The position numbers were made by a program, and so were the translations under genes. Shown one piece after another: positions 35,773 through 45,729 of a DNA stretch of 64,000 nucleotides. The stretch comes from Phyllobacterium sp. OV277 (GTDB lineage Bacteria > Pseudomonadota > Alphaproteobacteria > Rhizobiales > Rhizobiaceae): assembly GCF_900104355.1 (NCBI RefSeq), contig NZ_FNIY01000004.1, positions 62,001 to 126,000 on the forward strand, in the 5' to 3' direction. The notes beneath the pieces were generated by a model. The model did not search any database. It had not been told where the DNA came from and saw only the letters and a program-made list of their open reading frames with translations. How positions within the stretch are numbered: position 1 is the stretch's first letter; the number at the start of each line of letters is the position of its first letter.

Positions 35773-36783
35773 ATGTTACGATTCCTGCTTGTGCGTATCG
35801 CCTCTGCCATTCCGGTGTTGTTTGTGCTGAGCGTGGTTACCTTCGCCATTATTCAGGCGCCTCCCGGCGATTATTCCGATTACATCCGATCGCAATTGAT
35901 GAATCAGGGCGGAGCTTCCTTCGAAGCTGCGGACGCGCAAGCGCAGGCCTACCGGGTCGCCAACGGTCTCGACAAGCCTCTACCCGTTCAATACGTCAAC
36001 TGGGTGGTCGGCATGGTGACGCGCGGCGATTTTGGTCACAGCCTGTTCTACAACAAGCCGGTTGCCGACGTGGTCGGTGAACGATTACCACGAACTCTGT
36101 TGCTGGCACTCACCTGCCATATCCTCGCATCAATTATTGGCATCAGTTTTGGCATATTGGCCGCCACCCGGCAGTATTCATGGGTCGACAGCCTGCTCTC
36201 CGGCATATCATTCCTTGGCATGACCGTGCCGCGCTTCCTGATGGCGCTCATCATTGTCTACATCATGGTATTTCATTTCAACGTATCGGAGATCGGCAGT
36301 TTCAATTCACCGCGTTATGGCGGTGCGCCCTGGTCCTGGGACAAATTTGTCGATCTCGTCCGGCATGTCTGGCCCGTCGTCGCCATCGCAACATTTGGTG
36401 GCCTCGCCTACAATATGCGCGTGATGCGCGGCAACCTGCTCGATACGCTCAACGCCCAATATGTGGAAACAGCACGCGCCAAAGGTCTGAGTGAGGGCGC
36501 TGTCATCATGCGCCATGCGGTACCGAATGCACTCCACCCATTGATTATGTATCAGGGTGTCGTGTTGCCCTATATGCTGACCGGAGAGATCGAGACTGCG
36601 ATCATCTTTGCACTGCCGACCGTCGGTCCCGCCATCGTCGGATCCATGTGGGTTGGCGATGTCTACGTCACTGCCACCTTCATGCTGGTGCTTTCAGCCA
36701 CATTGATCGTCGGCAACATCATCGCAGACCTTCTGCTCGCCCTCATCGACCCACGGGTGCGGCAATATGGGGAGATGAAGTGA
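35773..36783 (+). CDS. agpB: Alpha-galactoside ABC transporter permease
   Basis: A 336-residue DppB-like permease. MLRFLLVRIASAIPVLFVLSVVTFAIIQAPPGDY is the typical N-terminus with the first helix, and ETARAKGLSEGAVIMRHAVPNALHPLIMYQGVVLPYMLTGEI is the EAA loop and the helix after it. About six helices. The TGA stop shares a base with the following ATG (TGATG). The ATG at 35773 is chosen; a GTG at 35761 is possible. Confidence 0.9.
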   Translation: MLRFLLVRIASAIPVLFVLSVVTFAIIQAPPGDYSDYIRSQLMNQGGASFEAADAQAQAYRVANGLDKPLPVQYVNWVVGMVTRGDFGHSLFYNKPVADVVGERLPRTLLLALTCHILASIIGISFGILAATRQYSWVDSLLSGISFLGMTVPRFLMALIIVYIMVFHFNVSEIGSFNSPRYGGAPWSWDKFVDLVRHVWPVVAIATFGGLAYNMRVMRGNLLDTLNAQYVETARAKGLSEGAVIMRHAVPNALHPLIMYQGVVLPYMLTGEIETAIIFALPTVGPAIVGSMWVGDVYVTATFMLVLSATLIVGNIIADLLLALIDPRVRQYGEMK

Positions 36784-37910
36784 TGCATATGCAAATTCAA
36801 CAACCACCTCTGGTCATCGAAACGGTTAATGGCAAACGCGGCAATGAACGCTATATCGCTCTTGTCTGGCGACGTTTGAAACGCTCCTGGACCGGCATGA
36901 TCGGCCTCGTTCTGGTCTGCCTGTTGCTTGTGATGGCCATCTTTGCCGGTTTCTTCGCGCCGGTTGATCCCATGCAGACAGACATTGGCTTCGCACCGCC
37001 TGAAGCTATCCGGTTCTTTGACAAGGACGGCAATTTTTCTCTTCGGCCGCGCACCTATCCTATTGCCGAGACAGAAGAACTTGACCCGGTGACATTTCAA
37101 CCCGTGGTCGGGCCAGACTATGACAACCCTCGCCTCTTGGGTTTCTTCGTTAAAGGCTTCGACTACAAGCTTCTTGGTATCATCCCGACGAACCGGCATT
37201 TCTTTGGCACTTCAGATGGGCAGCCAGTGCATTTCCTCGGAACGGACAAGTTCGGGCGCGATGTTCTTTCCCGGGCCATTTACGGTTCTCGTATCTCGTT
37301 GATGATTGCTTTGATTGTCGTCTCCATCGTTACGGTTGTTGGCACGACGGTAGGGCTGGTCTCCGGCTATTTCGGCGGAAGGTTTGACGCGTGGACGCAA
37401 CGCTTTGTCGAACTGGTGCTGGCATTTCCCCAGTTACCACTCTATCTCGCACTCAGCTCGCTCATACCGGTTACGGCACCGACCAATATCTTCCTCGGCT
37501 TTGTCATCATTGTCATGTCAGCGCTTGGCTGGGCCCAAATGTCACGCGAAGTGCGCGGCAAGACGCTGGCGCTGGCGCGTATCGAATATGTGCGGGCAGC
37601 TCTTGCCGTGGGTGCATCGGACCGCCGCATCATTTTTCAACACATTTTTCCAAACGTCATGAGCCATGTGATCGTTGCCGTCACCATAGCAATTCCTCAC
37701 ATCGTCCTTCTGGAATCCTTTCTGGGTTTTCTCGGGTTTGCCGTGAAACCCCCACTCATCTCCTGGGGTTTGATGTTGCAGGACACGGCAACCTATTCCG
37801 TCATTGGGTCCTACCCATGGATACTCACACCCGTTGCTTTCGTGCTTGTCACCGTCTTTGCGTTCAATGCGCTTGGCGATGGTTTGCGCGATGCAGTTGA
37901 CCCCTATTGA
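36783..37910 (+). CDS. agpC: Alpha-galactoside ABC transporter permease
   Basis: A 375-residue DppC-like permease. An N-terminal cytosolic stretch leads to RRLKRSWTGMIGLVLVCLLLVMAIFAGFFAPVDP (helix 1 and the OppC_N motif). A periplasmic insert follows (about residues 70-150), then HFLGTDKFGRDVLSRAIYGSRISLMIALIVV and the EAA loop RAALAVGASDRRIIFQHIFPNVMSHVIVA. The insert between helix 1 and the core is longer than in peptide systems, as in other large-SBP sugar members of this group. Confidence 0.9.
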   Translation: MHMQIQQPPLVIETVNGKRGNERYIALVWRRLKRSWTGMIGLVLVCLLLVMAIFAGFFAPVDPMQTDIGFAPPEAIRFFDKDGNFSLRPRTYPIAETEELDPVTFQPVVGPDYDNPRLLGFFVKGFDYKLLGIIPTNRHFFGTSDGQPVHFLGTDKFGRDVLSRAIYGSRISLMIALIVVSIVTVVGTTVGLVSGYFGGRFDAWTQRFVELVLAFPQLPLYLALSSLIPVTAPTNIFLGFVIIVMSALGWAQMSREVRGKTLALARIEYVRAALAVGASDRRIIFQHIFPNVMSHVIVAVTIAIPHIVLLESFLGFLGFAVKPPLISWGLMLQDTATYSVIGSYPWILTPVAFVLVTVFAFNALGDGLRDAVDPY

Positions 37911-37921
37911 GGCTGGATGCA

Positions 37922-39592
37922 ATGCCGATAAATGAAACAAGCACCATGGCACCTGAACAGCGGCTGGATAGCGCAGCGCATCCGGAAAGCCCTGTTATTG
38001 ACGCACGCAACGTTGCGGTTCGTTTCAAGGTAGAAGACGGCATAGTCGATGCCGTCAAGGATGTTTCCTTTCAGCTCTATCGCGGGGAAACCATTGCGAT
38101 CGTCGGCGAATCCGGTTCTGGAAAATCCGTCACTGCGCGTACGATCATGGGGCTTTTAACCAAGCGCGCCGTCATCTCCGAAGGGGCGAAGATTATCTAT
38201 GACGGCAAGGACATCCTGAAATTCTCAAACCGTGCGCGGCGTGCGTTGCGCGGCAACCGCATGTCCATGATCTTTCAGGAACCCATGAGTTCGCTCAATC
38301 CGATCTATACGATTGGCAGTCAGATCATCGAGGCCATTCGCGTGCACCAGCGCATCAGCAGACGCGAAGCACAAAAGCGTGCGCTTGACCTGTTGATACA
38401 GGTTCAGATCCCCGATCCGGAATCCCGGCTCAATCAGTATCCGCACCAGCTCTCCGGTGGCCAGCGCCAGCGCGTCATGATTGCTATGGCGCTCGCCAAC
38501 AACCCTGATGTCTTGATCGCCGATGAGCCGACTACCGCGCTCGATGTGACGGTTCAGGCCCAGATTCTCAACCTTATCCGCGATCTGCAGAAGCGGCTTG
38601 GAATGGCTGTCATTCTCATCACCCACGACCTGACCGTTGTCAGGCAATTTTCGGATTATGTCTACGTCATGCAGCATGGCGAGGTGAAAGAGCACAACAC
38701 GACCGCAGCGCTCTTTGCGAACCCTCGTCATCCCTATACGTGCCATTTGCTCGGATCTGAACCCAAGGGGGAAGCTAATCCGATGCCCGCGAATTGCGAA
38801 GCCATTCTCGAAGGCAAATCGGTACGCGTTACCTATATGCTGAAACGCGGCGGCTTCTTCAAGCCGCAGTTGCACGAGCTTGTTGCTGTCGACAGTCTCA
38901 ATCTGAAACTTCACAAGCATGAGACGCTGGGGATTGTCGGCGAATCCGGCTCAGGAAAGACGACTTTTGGACAGGCACTTGTCCGGCTCGTGCACACGGA
39001 TAGCGGCGAGATTTATTTCGACCGGCAGCCAATTCACAACAAGTCCCGGGCAGAAATGCGCCCTTTGCGATCGCGCATGCAAATTGTCTTCCAGGATCCG
39101 TTTTCCTCACTCAATCCACGCATGTCGATCGGACAGATTATCGAAGAAGGGCTGATCATCAACGGGATCGGCGAGAACCGCGCTGATCGCCTCGACCGTG
39201 TGCAGGAAGCCCTGAAATGCTCAGGGATGCCGCACAATATCCTTTCCCGCTTCCCGCACGAATTTTCCGGCGGCCAGCGCCAGCGCATAGCCATTGCGCG
39301 TGCCATAGCGCTCGAACCGGAATTCATTCTTTTGGACGAACCGACATCGGCGCTCGATCTGTCGGTGCAGGCACAGATCATCGATCTCCTGCGCAAGCTG
39401 CAGGATGATTGCGGGCTGAGTTATCTCTTCATTTCTCACGATCTGAAAGTGGTCCGTGCCCTTTGCCACCGCGTCATGGTGATGCAGCACGGCAAGATCG
39501 TCGAAGAAGGCCCTGTCAACGACGTTTTATTCCATCCCAAGACCGCCTACACTGAACGGCTTGTCAAAGCCGCCTTCGAGGTAGCCGCATAA
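37922..39592 (+). CDS. agpD: Alpha-galactoside ABC transporter ATP-binding protein, two fused domains
   Basis: A 556-residue fusion of two Opp-type ATPases (DppD plus DppF). Domain 1: Walker [14 protein letters not shown], signature [15 protein letters not shown], Walker [13 protein letters not shown]. Domain 2: [40 protein letters not shown]. Both sites look complete. The ATG at 37922 is favoured; a TTG at 37907 overlaps the previous stop. One gene supplies both ATPases to the AgpB/AgpC channel. Confidence 0.93.
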   Translation: MPINETSTMAPEQRLDSAAHPESPVIDARNVAVRFKVEDGIVDAVKDVSFQLYRGETIAIVGESGSGKSVTARTIMGLLTKRAVISEGAKIIYDGKDILKFSNRARRALRGNRMSMIFQEPMSSLNPIYTIGSQIIEAIRVHQRISRREAQKRALDLLIQVQIPDPESRLNQYPHQLSGGQRQRVMIAMALANNPDVLIADEPTTALDVTVQAQILNLIRDLQKRLGMAVILITHDLTVVRQFSDYVYVMQHGEVKEHNTTAALFANPRHPYTCHLLGSEPKGEANPMPANCEAILEGKSVRVTYMLKRGGFFKPQLHELVAVDSLNLKLHKHETLGIVGESGSGKTTFGQALVRLVHTDSGEIYFDRQPIHNKSRAEMRPLRSRMQIVFQDPFSSLNPRMSIGQIIEEGLIINGIGENRADRLDRVQEALKCSGMPHNILSRFPHEFSGGQRQRIAIARAIALEPEFILLDEPTSALDLSVQAQIIDLLRKLQDDCGLSYLFISHDLKVVRALCHRVMVMQHGKIVEEGPVNDVLFHPKTAYTERLVKAAFEVAA

Positions 39593-39609
39593 TCCTCCCG
39601 GAGTTTGCC

Positions 39610-40983
39610 ATGTCAAAACAACCCAAAGTCACCTTTATCGGAGCCGGTTCCACCGTCTTCATGAAAAACATCATCGGCGATATTCTGCAGCGCCCGGCAC
39701 TATCGGATGCGAAGATCGCGCTTATGGATATTAATCCGCAACGTCTGGCCGAGAGCGAAATCGTTGCCGGCAAACTGGCAAAAACACTCAACGCCAAGGC
39801 CGTCATTGAAACCCATACGGACCGTCGGCGCGCGCTTGAGAAAGCCGACTTTGTCGTGGTTGCCTTTCAGATCGGCGGGTATGAACCCTGCACCGTCACG
39901 GATTTCGAAGTTCCCAAACAATACGGCCTTCGCCAGACCATTGCCGACACGCTTGGTGTTGGTGGCATCATGCGCGGCCTGCGGACCGTTCCGCATCTTT
40001 GGAACATCTGCGAGGATATGCTTGCCGTCTGCCCGCAAGCCATTCTGCTTCAATACGTGAATCCCATGGCGATCAACACCTGGGCAATTTCCGAGAAATA
40101 TCCGACAATCCGCCAGGTTGGCCTTTGCCATTCCGTGCAAGGTACCGCAGGCGAACTTGCGCGCGATCTTGATATTCCAATCGAGGAAATTCGCTATCGC
40201 GCCGCTGGTATCAATCACATGGCCTTTTACCTCCAGTTCGAGCATCAGCAGCCCGATGGCAGCTATCGCAACCTCTATCCGGATCTCGTTCGCGGTTACC
40301 GTGAAGGACGTTTTCCAAAACCCAGCCATTGGAACCCGCGCTGCCCCAATAAGGTGCGTTACGAGATGCTGACCCGGCTTGGCTATTTCGTCACGGAAAG
40401 CTCCGAACATTTTGCGGAATATACACCCTATTTCATCAAGGAAGGACGCGACGATCTCATTGAGAAGTTCGGCATTCCGCTGGATGAGTACCCAAAGCGC
40501 TGTATCGAGCAGATCGAACGTTGGAAAGGTCAGGCAGAGACCTTTGCAAAAGCCGACAAGATTGAGGTGACTGAAAGCCGCGAATATGCGTCATCCATCA
40601 TGAACTCCGTATGGACCGGCGAACCATCGGTCATTTACGGCAATGTGCGCAACAATGGCTGTATCACCTCGCTGCCAGCCAATTGTGCTGCGGAAGTTCC
40701 CTGCCTCGTTGATGCCTCAGGCATTCAGCCGACCTACATAGGCGCTCTGCCACCGCAACTCACGGCGCTCATCCGCACCAATATCAATGTACAGGAATTG
40801 ACCGTTCAGGCGCTGATGACCGAAAACCGCGATCATATCTACCACGCGGCCATGATGGACCCGCATACGGCCGCGGAGCTCGATCTCGATCAGATTTGGT
40901 CGCTCGTGGACGACCTTCTTACCGCGCACGGTGATTGGCTCCCGGCATGGGCTCGTGGTCCCCGGAAGGTGCAAGCTGCTTAA
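39610..40983 (+). CDS. agaL2: Family 4 glycoside hydrolase (alpha-galactosidase, second copy)
   Basis: A 457-residue GH4 enzyme. The NAD-binding start is PKVTFIGAGSTVFMKNIIGDIL; metal-site motifs are GLCHSVQGTAGE and AAGINHMAFYLQFEH. It is a paralogue of the first gene of the operon but clearly diverged, and may prefer a different linkage or chain length (for example melibiose versus raffinose). Last gene before a strong terminator. An AGGAG (part of CCTCCCGGAG) lies about 8 bases before the ATG. Confidence 0.9.
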   Translation: MSKQPKVTFIGAGSTVFMKNIIGDILQRPALSDAKIALMDINPQRLAESEIVAGKLAKTLNAKAVIETHTDRRRALEKADFVVVAFQIGGYEPCTVTDFEVPKQYGLRQTIADTLGVGGIMRGLRTVPHLWNICEDMLAVCPQAILLQYVNPMAINTWAISEKYPTIRQVGLCHSVQGTAGELARDLDIPIEEIRYRAAGINHMAFYLQFEHQQPDGSYRNLYPDLVRGYREGRFPKPSHWNPRCPNKVRYEMLTRLGYFVTESSEHFAEYTPYFIKEGRDDLIEKFGIPLDEYPKRCIEQIERWKGQAETFAKADKIEVTESREYASSIMNSVWTGEPSVIYGNVRNNGCITSLPANCAAEVPCLVDASGIQPTYIGALPPQLTALIRTNINVQELTVQALMTENRDHIYHAAMMDPHTAAELDLDQIWSLVDDLLTAHGDWLPAWARGPRKVQAA

Positions 40984-41011
40984 GTCCAAGGGATTGGCGG
41001 TAGAGCAGTTT

Positions 41012-41041
41012 TCGGCCCGATATCTTCAAGTATCGGGCCGA
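41012..41041. terminator. Terminator after the alpha-galactoside operon
   Basis: Perfect 11-base-pair stem TCGGCCCGATA / TATCGGGCCGA with an 8-base loop, between the convergent ends of agaL2 and the hydrolase gene. The T-run is weak on both sides. Confidence 0.75.
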
Positions 41042-41059
41042 TTGGCGATAATCTCCGGA

Positions 41060-42112
41060 TTAAAAGCCGTCCACGTCTATGACAGCCTGAGCAAATGCTG
41101 CGGGCGCTTCCTGAGGTAAATTATGCCCGATACCACCCTCTATAAGCCGATGCGCATATTTACCCGTAAACTTCTTGGCATAAGCGCTGCTGTCCGGATG
41201 CGCAGCACCGTTGGCGTCGCCTTCCATGGTAATCGTGGGGACACTGATGAGCGGACCTTCGGCGAGGCGTTTCTCCAGATCATCATACTGCTTTTCACCT
41301 TCAGCCAGTCCGATCCGCCAGCGATAATTATGAATGACGACGCTGACGTGGTCCGGATTGCCGAAAGCTTTGGCACTGCGGTCGAACGTGGCATCATCGA
41401 AATTCCACTTGGGTGATGCGAGTTGCCAGATCAACTTGTTGAAATCGTGCCGGTACATCTCGTACCCCGCCTGACCCCGTTCTGTCGCAAAATAGAACTG
41501 ATACCACCATGCAAGCTCTGCTTTAGGTGGCAGAGGTGTTTTGTTGGCTTCGCGGCTACCAATCAGATAGCCGCTTACGGAAACCATTGCCTTGCAACGC
41601 TCCGGCCACAGGGCTGCCAGAATATTGACCGTCCGCGCGCCCCAATCAAAACCGGCCATGATCGCCTTGTCTATTTTCAGCGCATCCATCAATGCTATGA
41701 TATCGACGGCAACAACTGCCTGTTGGCCATTGCGAGGCGTGCTGTCCGAAAGAAAGCGCGTTGTGCCATAACCGCGAAGATAGGGAATAATGACCCTGTA
41801 GCCCGCCGATGCAAGCAAAGGCGCGACATCGACAAAACTGTAAATGTCATAAGGCCAGCCATGCAGGCAGATAACAATGGGGCCATCGGCAGGACCGGCC
41901 TCGGCATAACCAATATTAAGAACACCCGCATTGATCTGTTTAAGCTGATCAAACGAGTTATTCGTGCCCGGTGTAATTGCAGGCAAACGCCCAGGCTTGG
42001 TCTTGTCAGACTGTGCAGTTGCCGAGCCGATCATTCCGATCTGAGCGACTGCAAGTGCTGCCGCAGCAGTTCCGAACAAGCGGCGGCGACCGTGATTGAT
42101 TGCTTCTGTCAT
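41060..42112 (-). CDS. Exported epoxide-hydrolase-like alpha/beta hydrolase
   Basis: A 350-residue alpha/beta hydrolase with a twin-arginine-like leader (INHGRRRLFGTAAAALAVAQIGMIGSATAQ). Oxyanion motif HGWPYD, nucleophile elbow GFDWGART with Asp as nucleophile, and a late His in GIGHNLPQE fit the epoxide hydrolase/haloalkane dehalogenase group rather than Ser esterases. Substrate unknown. It converges on the agp operon and is divergent from another exported hydrolase gene, with 541 bases between them. Confidence 0.82.
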   Translation of the reverse strand: MTEAINHGRRRLFGTAAAALAVAQIGMIGSATAQSDKTKPGRLPAITPGTNNSFDQLKQINAGVLNIGYAEAGPADGPIVICLHGWPYDIYSFVDVAPLLASAGYRVIIPYLRGYGTTRFLSDSTPRNGQQAVVAVDIIALMDALKIDKAIMAGFDWGARTVNILAALWPERCKAMVSVSGYLIGSREANKTPLPPKAELAWWYQFYFATERGQAGYEMYRHDFNKLIWQLASPKWNFDDATFDRSAKAFGNPDHVSVVIHNYRWRIGLAEGEKQYDDLEKRLAEGPLISVPTITMEGDANGAAHPDSSAYAKKFTGKYAHRLIEGGIGHNLPQEAPAAFAQAVIDVDGF

Positions 42113-42653
42113 TGTCTTCTTCCTCTGGAATGTGGGGAAAGTTACAAATCCTGTTTGATGACTGTTAAACAGCTTGATCGACAGGCGGGATTCTCATTTC
42201 AGCGCGGCGGGCGCATTGCTTCGAACGAAAAAACAGCTCTTTCCGATCGGGCTTCAATCGTTGACACTGCAGCGACCAGCCCAGCGATTGCCGACGGCTC
42301 GCGGGAAGCGGCATCGTAGGCACAGGGCGCCGCAAATATTGCAACTCCGATGAGGCATTTGATTGCGAGCTGCATTGCCGATGTCCTTCAAGTTAATTAT
42401 GATAATAATCATTATTTCGATATCTTTACCGCACCCAGAACCTATTTACAAGCGATGATAATAATTTTTATCATAATCATTCTGCATGCTTGTATTGAGT
42501 AGCTCGTGGCCAAGGAACCATCTTTCCTCTGCACAGGCTTCCGAACTGACAAGGCCGATGCGAAAGTGCCTCTTGGTGTTGAAATTTATGCGTCCGTCAG
42601 CAATGATGAAACAGGCGTGCAAGTTTGCATGCAATCAATAACGGGGAGGTATA
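42113..42653. other. Divergent control region between two hydrolase genes
   Basis: No gene is supported here. Three inverted repeats stand out: CTGTTT/AAACAG (42151-42172, 10-base spacer); ATGAT/ATCAT around AATA (42399-42412) with flanking AAT/ATT, near a Fur-box core in composition; and ATGATAA/TTATCAT with a 6-base spacer (42455-42474). The second and third could be metal- or redox-regulator sites serving the gene at 42654. Confidence 0.5.
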
Positions 42654-43970
42654 ATGTTCCGTCGCTTGGTTCTGCTGGCCGCCGCTGCCTGTACTTTCAG
42701 CTTGTTCGACACCCCTTCATGGGCACAGGAAGCAACCCAATGTCCGGCCAAATTACCCGCGGATACGGACTGCTACTCGGGACAGGACCGCAACGGGGCG
42801 TTCTACTGGATCGCTCGCCCGAAAAACTGGAACGGCATCCTTGTCCTCCATGCTCACGGCGGACCACGCCTGTCGCGTCCGAAGATTGACGATCCGGTTG
42901 AGGATCTGGAACGCTTTGCTGTCACCGTTAGCGAAGGTTACGCATGGGCTGGATCGAGTTATCGACGGGAAGGCTATGGCGTGCGTATGGCCGCCGAAGA
43001 TACAGAAAACTTGCGCCGGATTACTTGGGACAAGCTGGGGCGCCCTCGCCTCACTATTCTCCACGGCCAGTCATGGGGTGGGAACGTTGCCGCAAAAGCA
43101 GCAGAGCTTTATTCCATCGACGGTGCTGGCGACCGGGTCTACAACGGCGTGGTTTTGACAAGCGGCGTTCTGGCCGGAGGCACGCGTGCCTATGATGTCC
43201 GCGCCGATCTGCGTGTCGTCTATCAATACTATTGCCACAACAACCCCAAATCCGATGAAGAGCAATATCCGCTTTGGCAGGGACTGCCACAGGACGCAAA
43301 ACTCTCACGGAAAGAACTGGATGCCCGTGTAAACGACTGCACTGGAGTCGACTTGCCTGCCGATCAGCGATCGACCGAACAGAAACAAAACCTTGCCAAT
43401 ATACTGGCTGTTATTCCTGTTCCCGAAAGGACGCTTGCTGCTCATCTCGCCTGGGCGACATTGACATTCAAAGATATGATATGGCGGCGCCTCGAGGGCC
43501 ATAACCCATTCGACAATCAGACAACGCGCTATACCGGCTCCAGCGATGATGACGCATTGAACAAGGGCGTAGAACGTTTTACCGCCGATCCTGAGGGCGT
43601 ACGCCTGCTTGCCTATGACAGTGATCTTACCGGTCAGATTGTCCTTCCCACCTTGACCATGCATGCCAAGGATGACCCGACCGCCCCTGTCGAGTTCGAA
43701 ACGGTTTATCGGGATATGGTTGCCAAGGCTGGAAACAGTGATCTTCTGGTTCAGACATTCACTGACGAGCACGAGCACAGCAAGCTCTCAACCCCGCAAT
43801 ATGCGGCTATCTTTCAATCCATGGTTGACTGGATCGACAAGCGCGCTAAACCAACGCCGGTCTCGATCGATGCAATCTGCCAGCAAAAAGCTCCTGCTTA
43901 TGATGAACCATGCCGGTTTGATACAGCGTTTTATCCGGGGCCACTCAAATCACACGAAAAGACGCCCTAA
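42654..43970 (+). CDS. Secreted alpha/beta hydrolase
   Basis: A 438-residue protein with a Sec signal peptide (residues 1-24, VLLAAAACTFSLFDTPSWAQ). The mature part is cysteine-containing (CPAKLPADTDCYSG) and has a HAHGGPR oxyanion strand, a Ser nucleophile in ILHGQSWGGNVAAK, Asp in MHAKDDPTAP and His in DEHEHSKLS. This is a serine alpha/beta hydrolase of prolyl-oligopeptidase/tannase-like appearance; the substrate cannot be told. GGGGAGG precedes the ATG. Extra paired cysteines near both ends (DAICQQKAPAYDEPC) suggest disulfides in the periplasm. Confidence 0.8.
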   Translation: MFRRLVLLAAAACTFSLFDTPSWAQEATQCPAKLPADTDCYSGQDRNGAFYWIARPKNWNGILVLHAHGGPRLSRPKIDDPVEDLERFAVTVSEGYAWAGSSYRREGYGVRMAAEDTENLRRITWDKLGRPRLTILHGQSWGGNVAAKAAELYSIDGAGDRVYNGVVLTSGVLAGGTRAYDVRADLRVVYQYYCHNNPKSDEEQYPLWQGLPQDAKLSRKELDARVNDCTGVDLPADQRSTEQKQNLANILAVIPVPERTLAAHLAWATLTFKDMIWRRLEGHNPFDNQTTRYTGSSDDDALNKGVERFTADPEGVRLLAYDSDLTGQIVLPTLTMHAKDDPTAPVEFETVYRDMVAKAGNSDLLVQTFTDEHEHSKLSTPQYAAIFQSMVDWIDKRAKPTPVSIDAICQQKAPAYDEPCRFDTAFYPGPLKSHEKTP

Positions 43971-44035
43971 GTGACTGACACTGCTCTTTATCCCGCTCAC
44001 CAGCGAGCGTGAAGCTGTTACATTTTCGAGCCAAA

Positions 44036-45550
44036 TCAGCTCGCCAACATATATTCCATGATCCGGCTGCGGCTCAGAACAAGCTCCATTTTCCCCCTCG
44101 CAAGACGATGGAGACAGATGCGCTTGCGCCAAGGCCCGTCATTGAGGGTAAAAAGAAAACGGTCATTGCCAAGTGCCATCAATGGCATCGAACGGCGTGT
44201 GGGCCCGATACCCATAATCACCATTCCATCTTTGATTTCAAACTGAGCACCATACTGACCGGCTACCCAATGACCGTTCAGGTCATCTGGAACAGTCTCC
44301 GGGTTCACTGGCAGGAAACAACGCTGCACATAACCTGCCTCACCTTCAAGTGCCGAGCCTGTCCAATGCAATCGCAAGGGAGACGAGGCAGAGCGCGACG
44401 AAAACCAGCCATCGCCGTCATCATAAAGCGTGTCCTCGGCATCCAGATAAGTGGCAATTCCGTTCTTGAGTTCAATCCAGTAGGGGCCCGTTTCCGTTGC
44501 GTAAAGGCCATCGGGAAGCGTGCAGTTGGTTTCTGGCAATGGCAGCCCTGTCAAGGCGCTCATGGTATTGAAAGCAAGCTTGTAACTGTTGGTGTCATCA
44601 CGATTGGAGACGACGACAACTCCGGTTCCAGCTTCCGGATCAAGAAGAAAATAGGACTTGTAGCCGGGGTGTGAGCCACCATGCCCGACGAAATTGCGAC
44701 CGGCCAAATCTGACCAACGCAATCCCAGTCCGTAGCCGGATGGCCGACCATCGGCCATATAACGGGTGGCAGATAGTGCTGCGAGCAAGCCCGTGTCACG
44801 ATCATTGTTGGCAAGCAAATGCTGCAGCCACACGGCCAGGTCGTTGCCAGAACCTGCGAGACTGCCCGCCGCGGAGATATGCAAGCCTGCAGCACTGAGT
44901 TGCCAGTTTTCGTCATCCTTGAAATAACCCGGCACAAGGCCTTTAACCGGGTCAATCCAGACCTCGGGCGCTTTCAGGAAAATCCCAAGCGGCTGTGCGA
45001 TCTCACTCTGTACGAAAGCATCGAAGGTTAATCCCTTGCGCTCGAGCACTGCTTCAACAAGGCGATAGCCGGTATTGGAATAAGAAACGTCCGTACCCGC
45101 ATCGAAATTCAACCGGGTTAACGAGAAAAGAAAGTCCAGAAGTGGTCCCTTCTTTGTCTCCGTATAGACTGATAATCCCAAAAGCGTCAGACACTCGCGC
45201 ACATCGGGCAGTCCGCCGCTCATGTCCAAGGCGCGGCCCACGGTAACATCGGCAAGGGGGCTCTGCAGTTCAGGAAGATGAACACCAAGCCGGTCATTCA
45301 GCGAGATGAGATCAGTGTTACGAAGTACCATTGCGGCAAATACATGCTTGGTCACGGATGCAAAACGGACCACACTGTCGGCTGAAAATTTCTTGCAAGT
45401 CGAGAGGCTTTCCAGCCCGCCACAATGAGCAAAACGAATGCCTTGCGTGTCAAAGCCAATGATTGCTCCACCCGGCTCAGTATCAGGCCATTGGCTTGCA
45501 AAACTCTCGGCGCACTGGGAAGCGGCCACCCAATTTGGAATAATAGGCAT
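44036..45550 (-). CDS. dap: D-aminopeptidase (DAP family serine hydrolase)
   Basis: A 504-residue penicillin-recognising-fold enzyme like O. anthropi D-aminopeptidase (about 520 residues). Catalytic motifs: Ser65-x-x-Lys68 in FASVTKHV, Tyr157-x-Asn in SYSNTGYR, and HxG in FVGHGGSHPG. The C-terminal half (about 340-504) carries two beta-barrel domains as in DAP (PDGLYATETGPYWIEL and LNGHWVAGQYGAQFEI). It removes N-terminal D-residues such as D-Ala from peptides. No signal peptide. Divergent from an M19 dipeptidase, suggesting a peptide-recycling pair acting on cell-wall-derived peptides. Confidence 0.88.
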   Translation of the reverse strand: MPIIPNWVAASQCAESFASQWPDTEPGGAIIGFDTQGIRFAHCGGLESLSTCKKFSADSVVRFASVTKHVFAAMVLRNTDLISLNDRLGVHLPELQSPLADVTVGRALDMSGGLPDVRECLTLLGLSVYTETKKGPLLDFLFSLTRLNFDAGTDVSYSNTGYRLVEAVLERKGLTFDAFVQSEIAQPLGIFLKAPEVWIDPVKGLVPGYFKDDENWQLSAAGLHISAAGSLAGSGNDLAVWLQHLLANNDRDTGLLAALSATRYMADGRPSGYGLGLRWSDLAGRNFVGHGGSHPGYKSYFLLDPEAGTGVVVVSNRDDTNSYKLAFNTMSALTGLPLPETNCTLPDGLYATETGPYWIELKNGIATYLDAEDTLYDDGDGWFSSRSASSPLRLHWTGSALEGEAGYVQRCFLPVNPETVPDDLNGHWVAGQYGAQFEIKDGMVIMGIGPTRRSMPLMALGNDRFLFTLNDGPWRKRICLHRLARGKMELVLSRSRIMEYMLAS

Positions 45551-45729
45551 CCCGCTTCGTTATCCGGAAGTCCATATTCAGGCAAGGGGTCGCGGCATGT
45601 GATCTTTGCGTTTGGGTACGCAGCGAACAGAGAAAACGCATTTGCCATTTGCGATCATTCGGTTCAAAGCTGGTGGCATCATCGGGACTCATTCCCACCA
45701 TTCTGAAATGCACCAAGGCTTCCTGACCT

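Noticed and set aside
41423-42319. Open frame of 298 codons on the plus strand
   Set aside because: Antisense to the exported epoxide-hydrolase-like gene, arginine- and cysteine-rich translation, no ribosome binding site.
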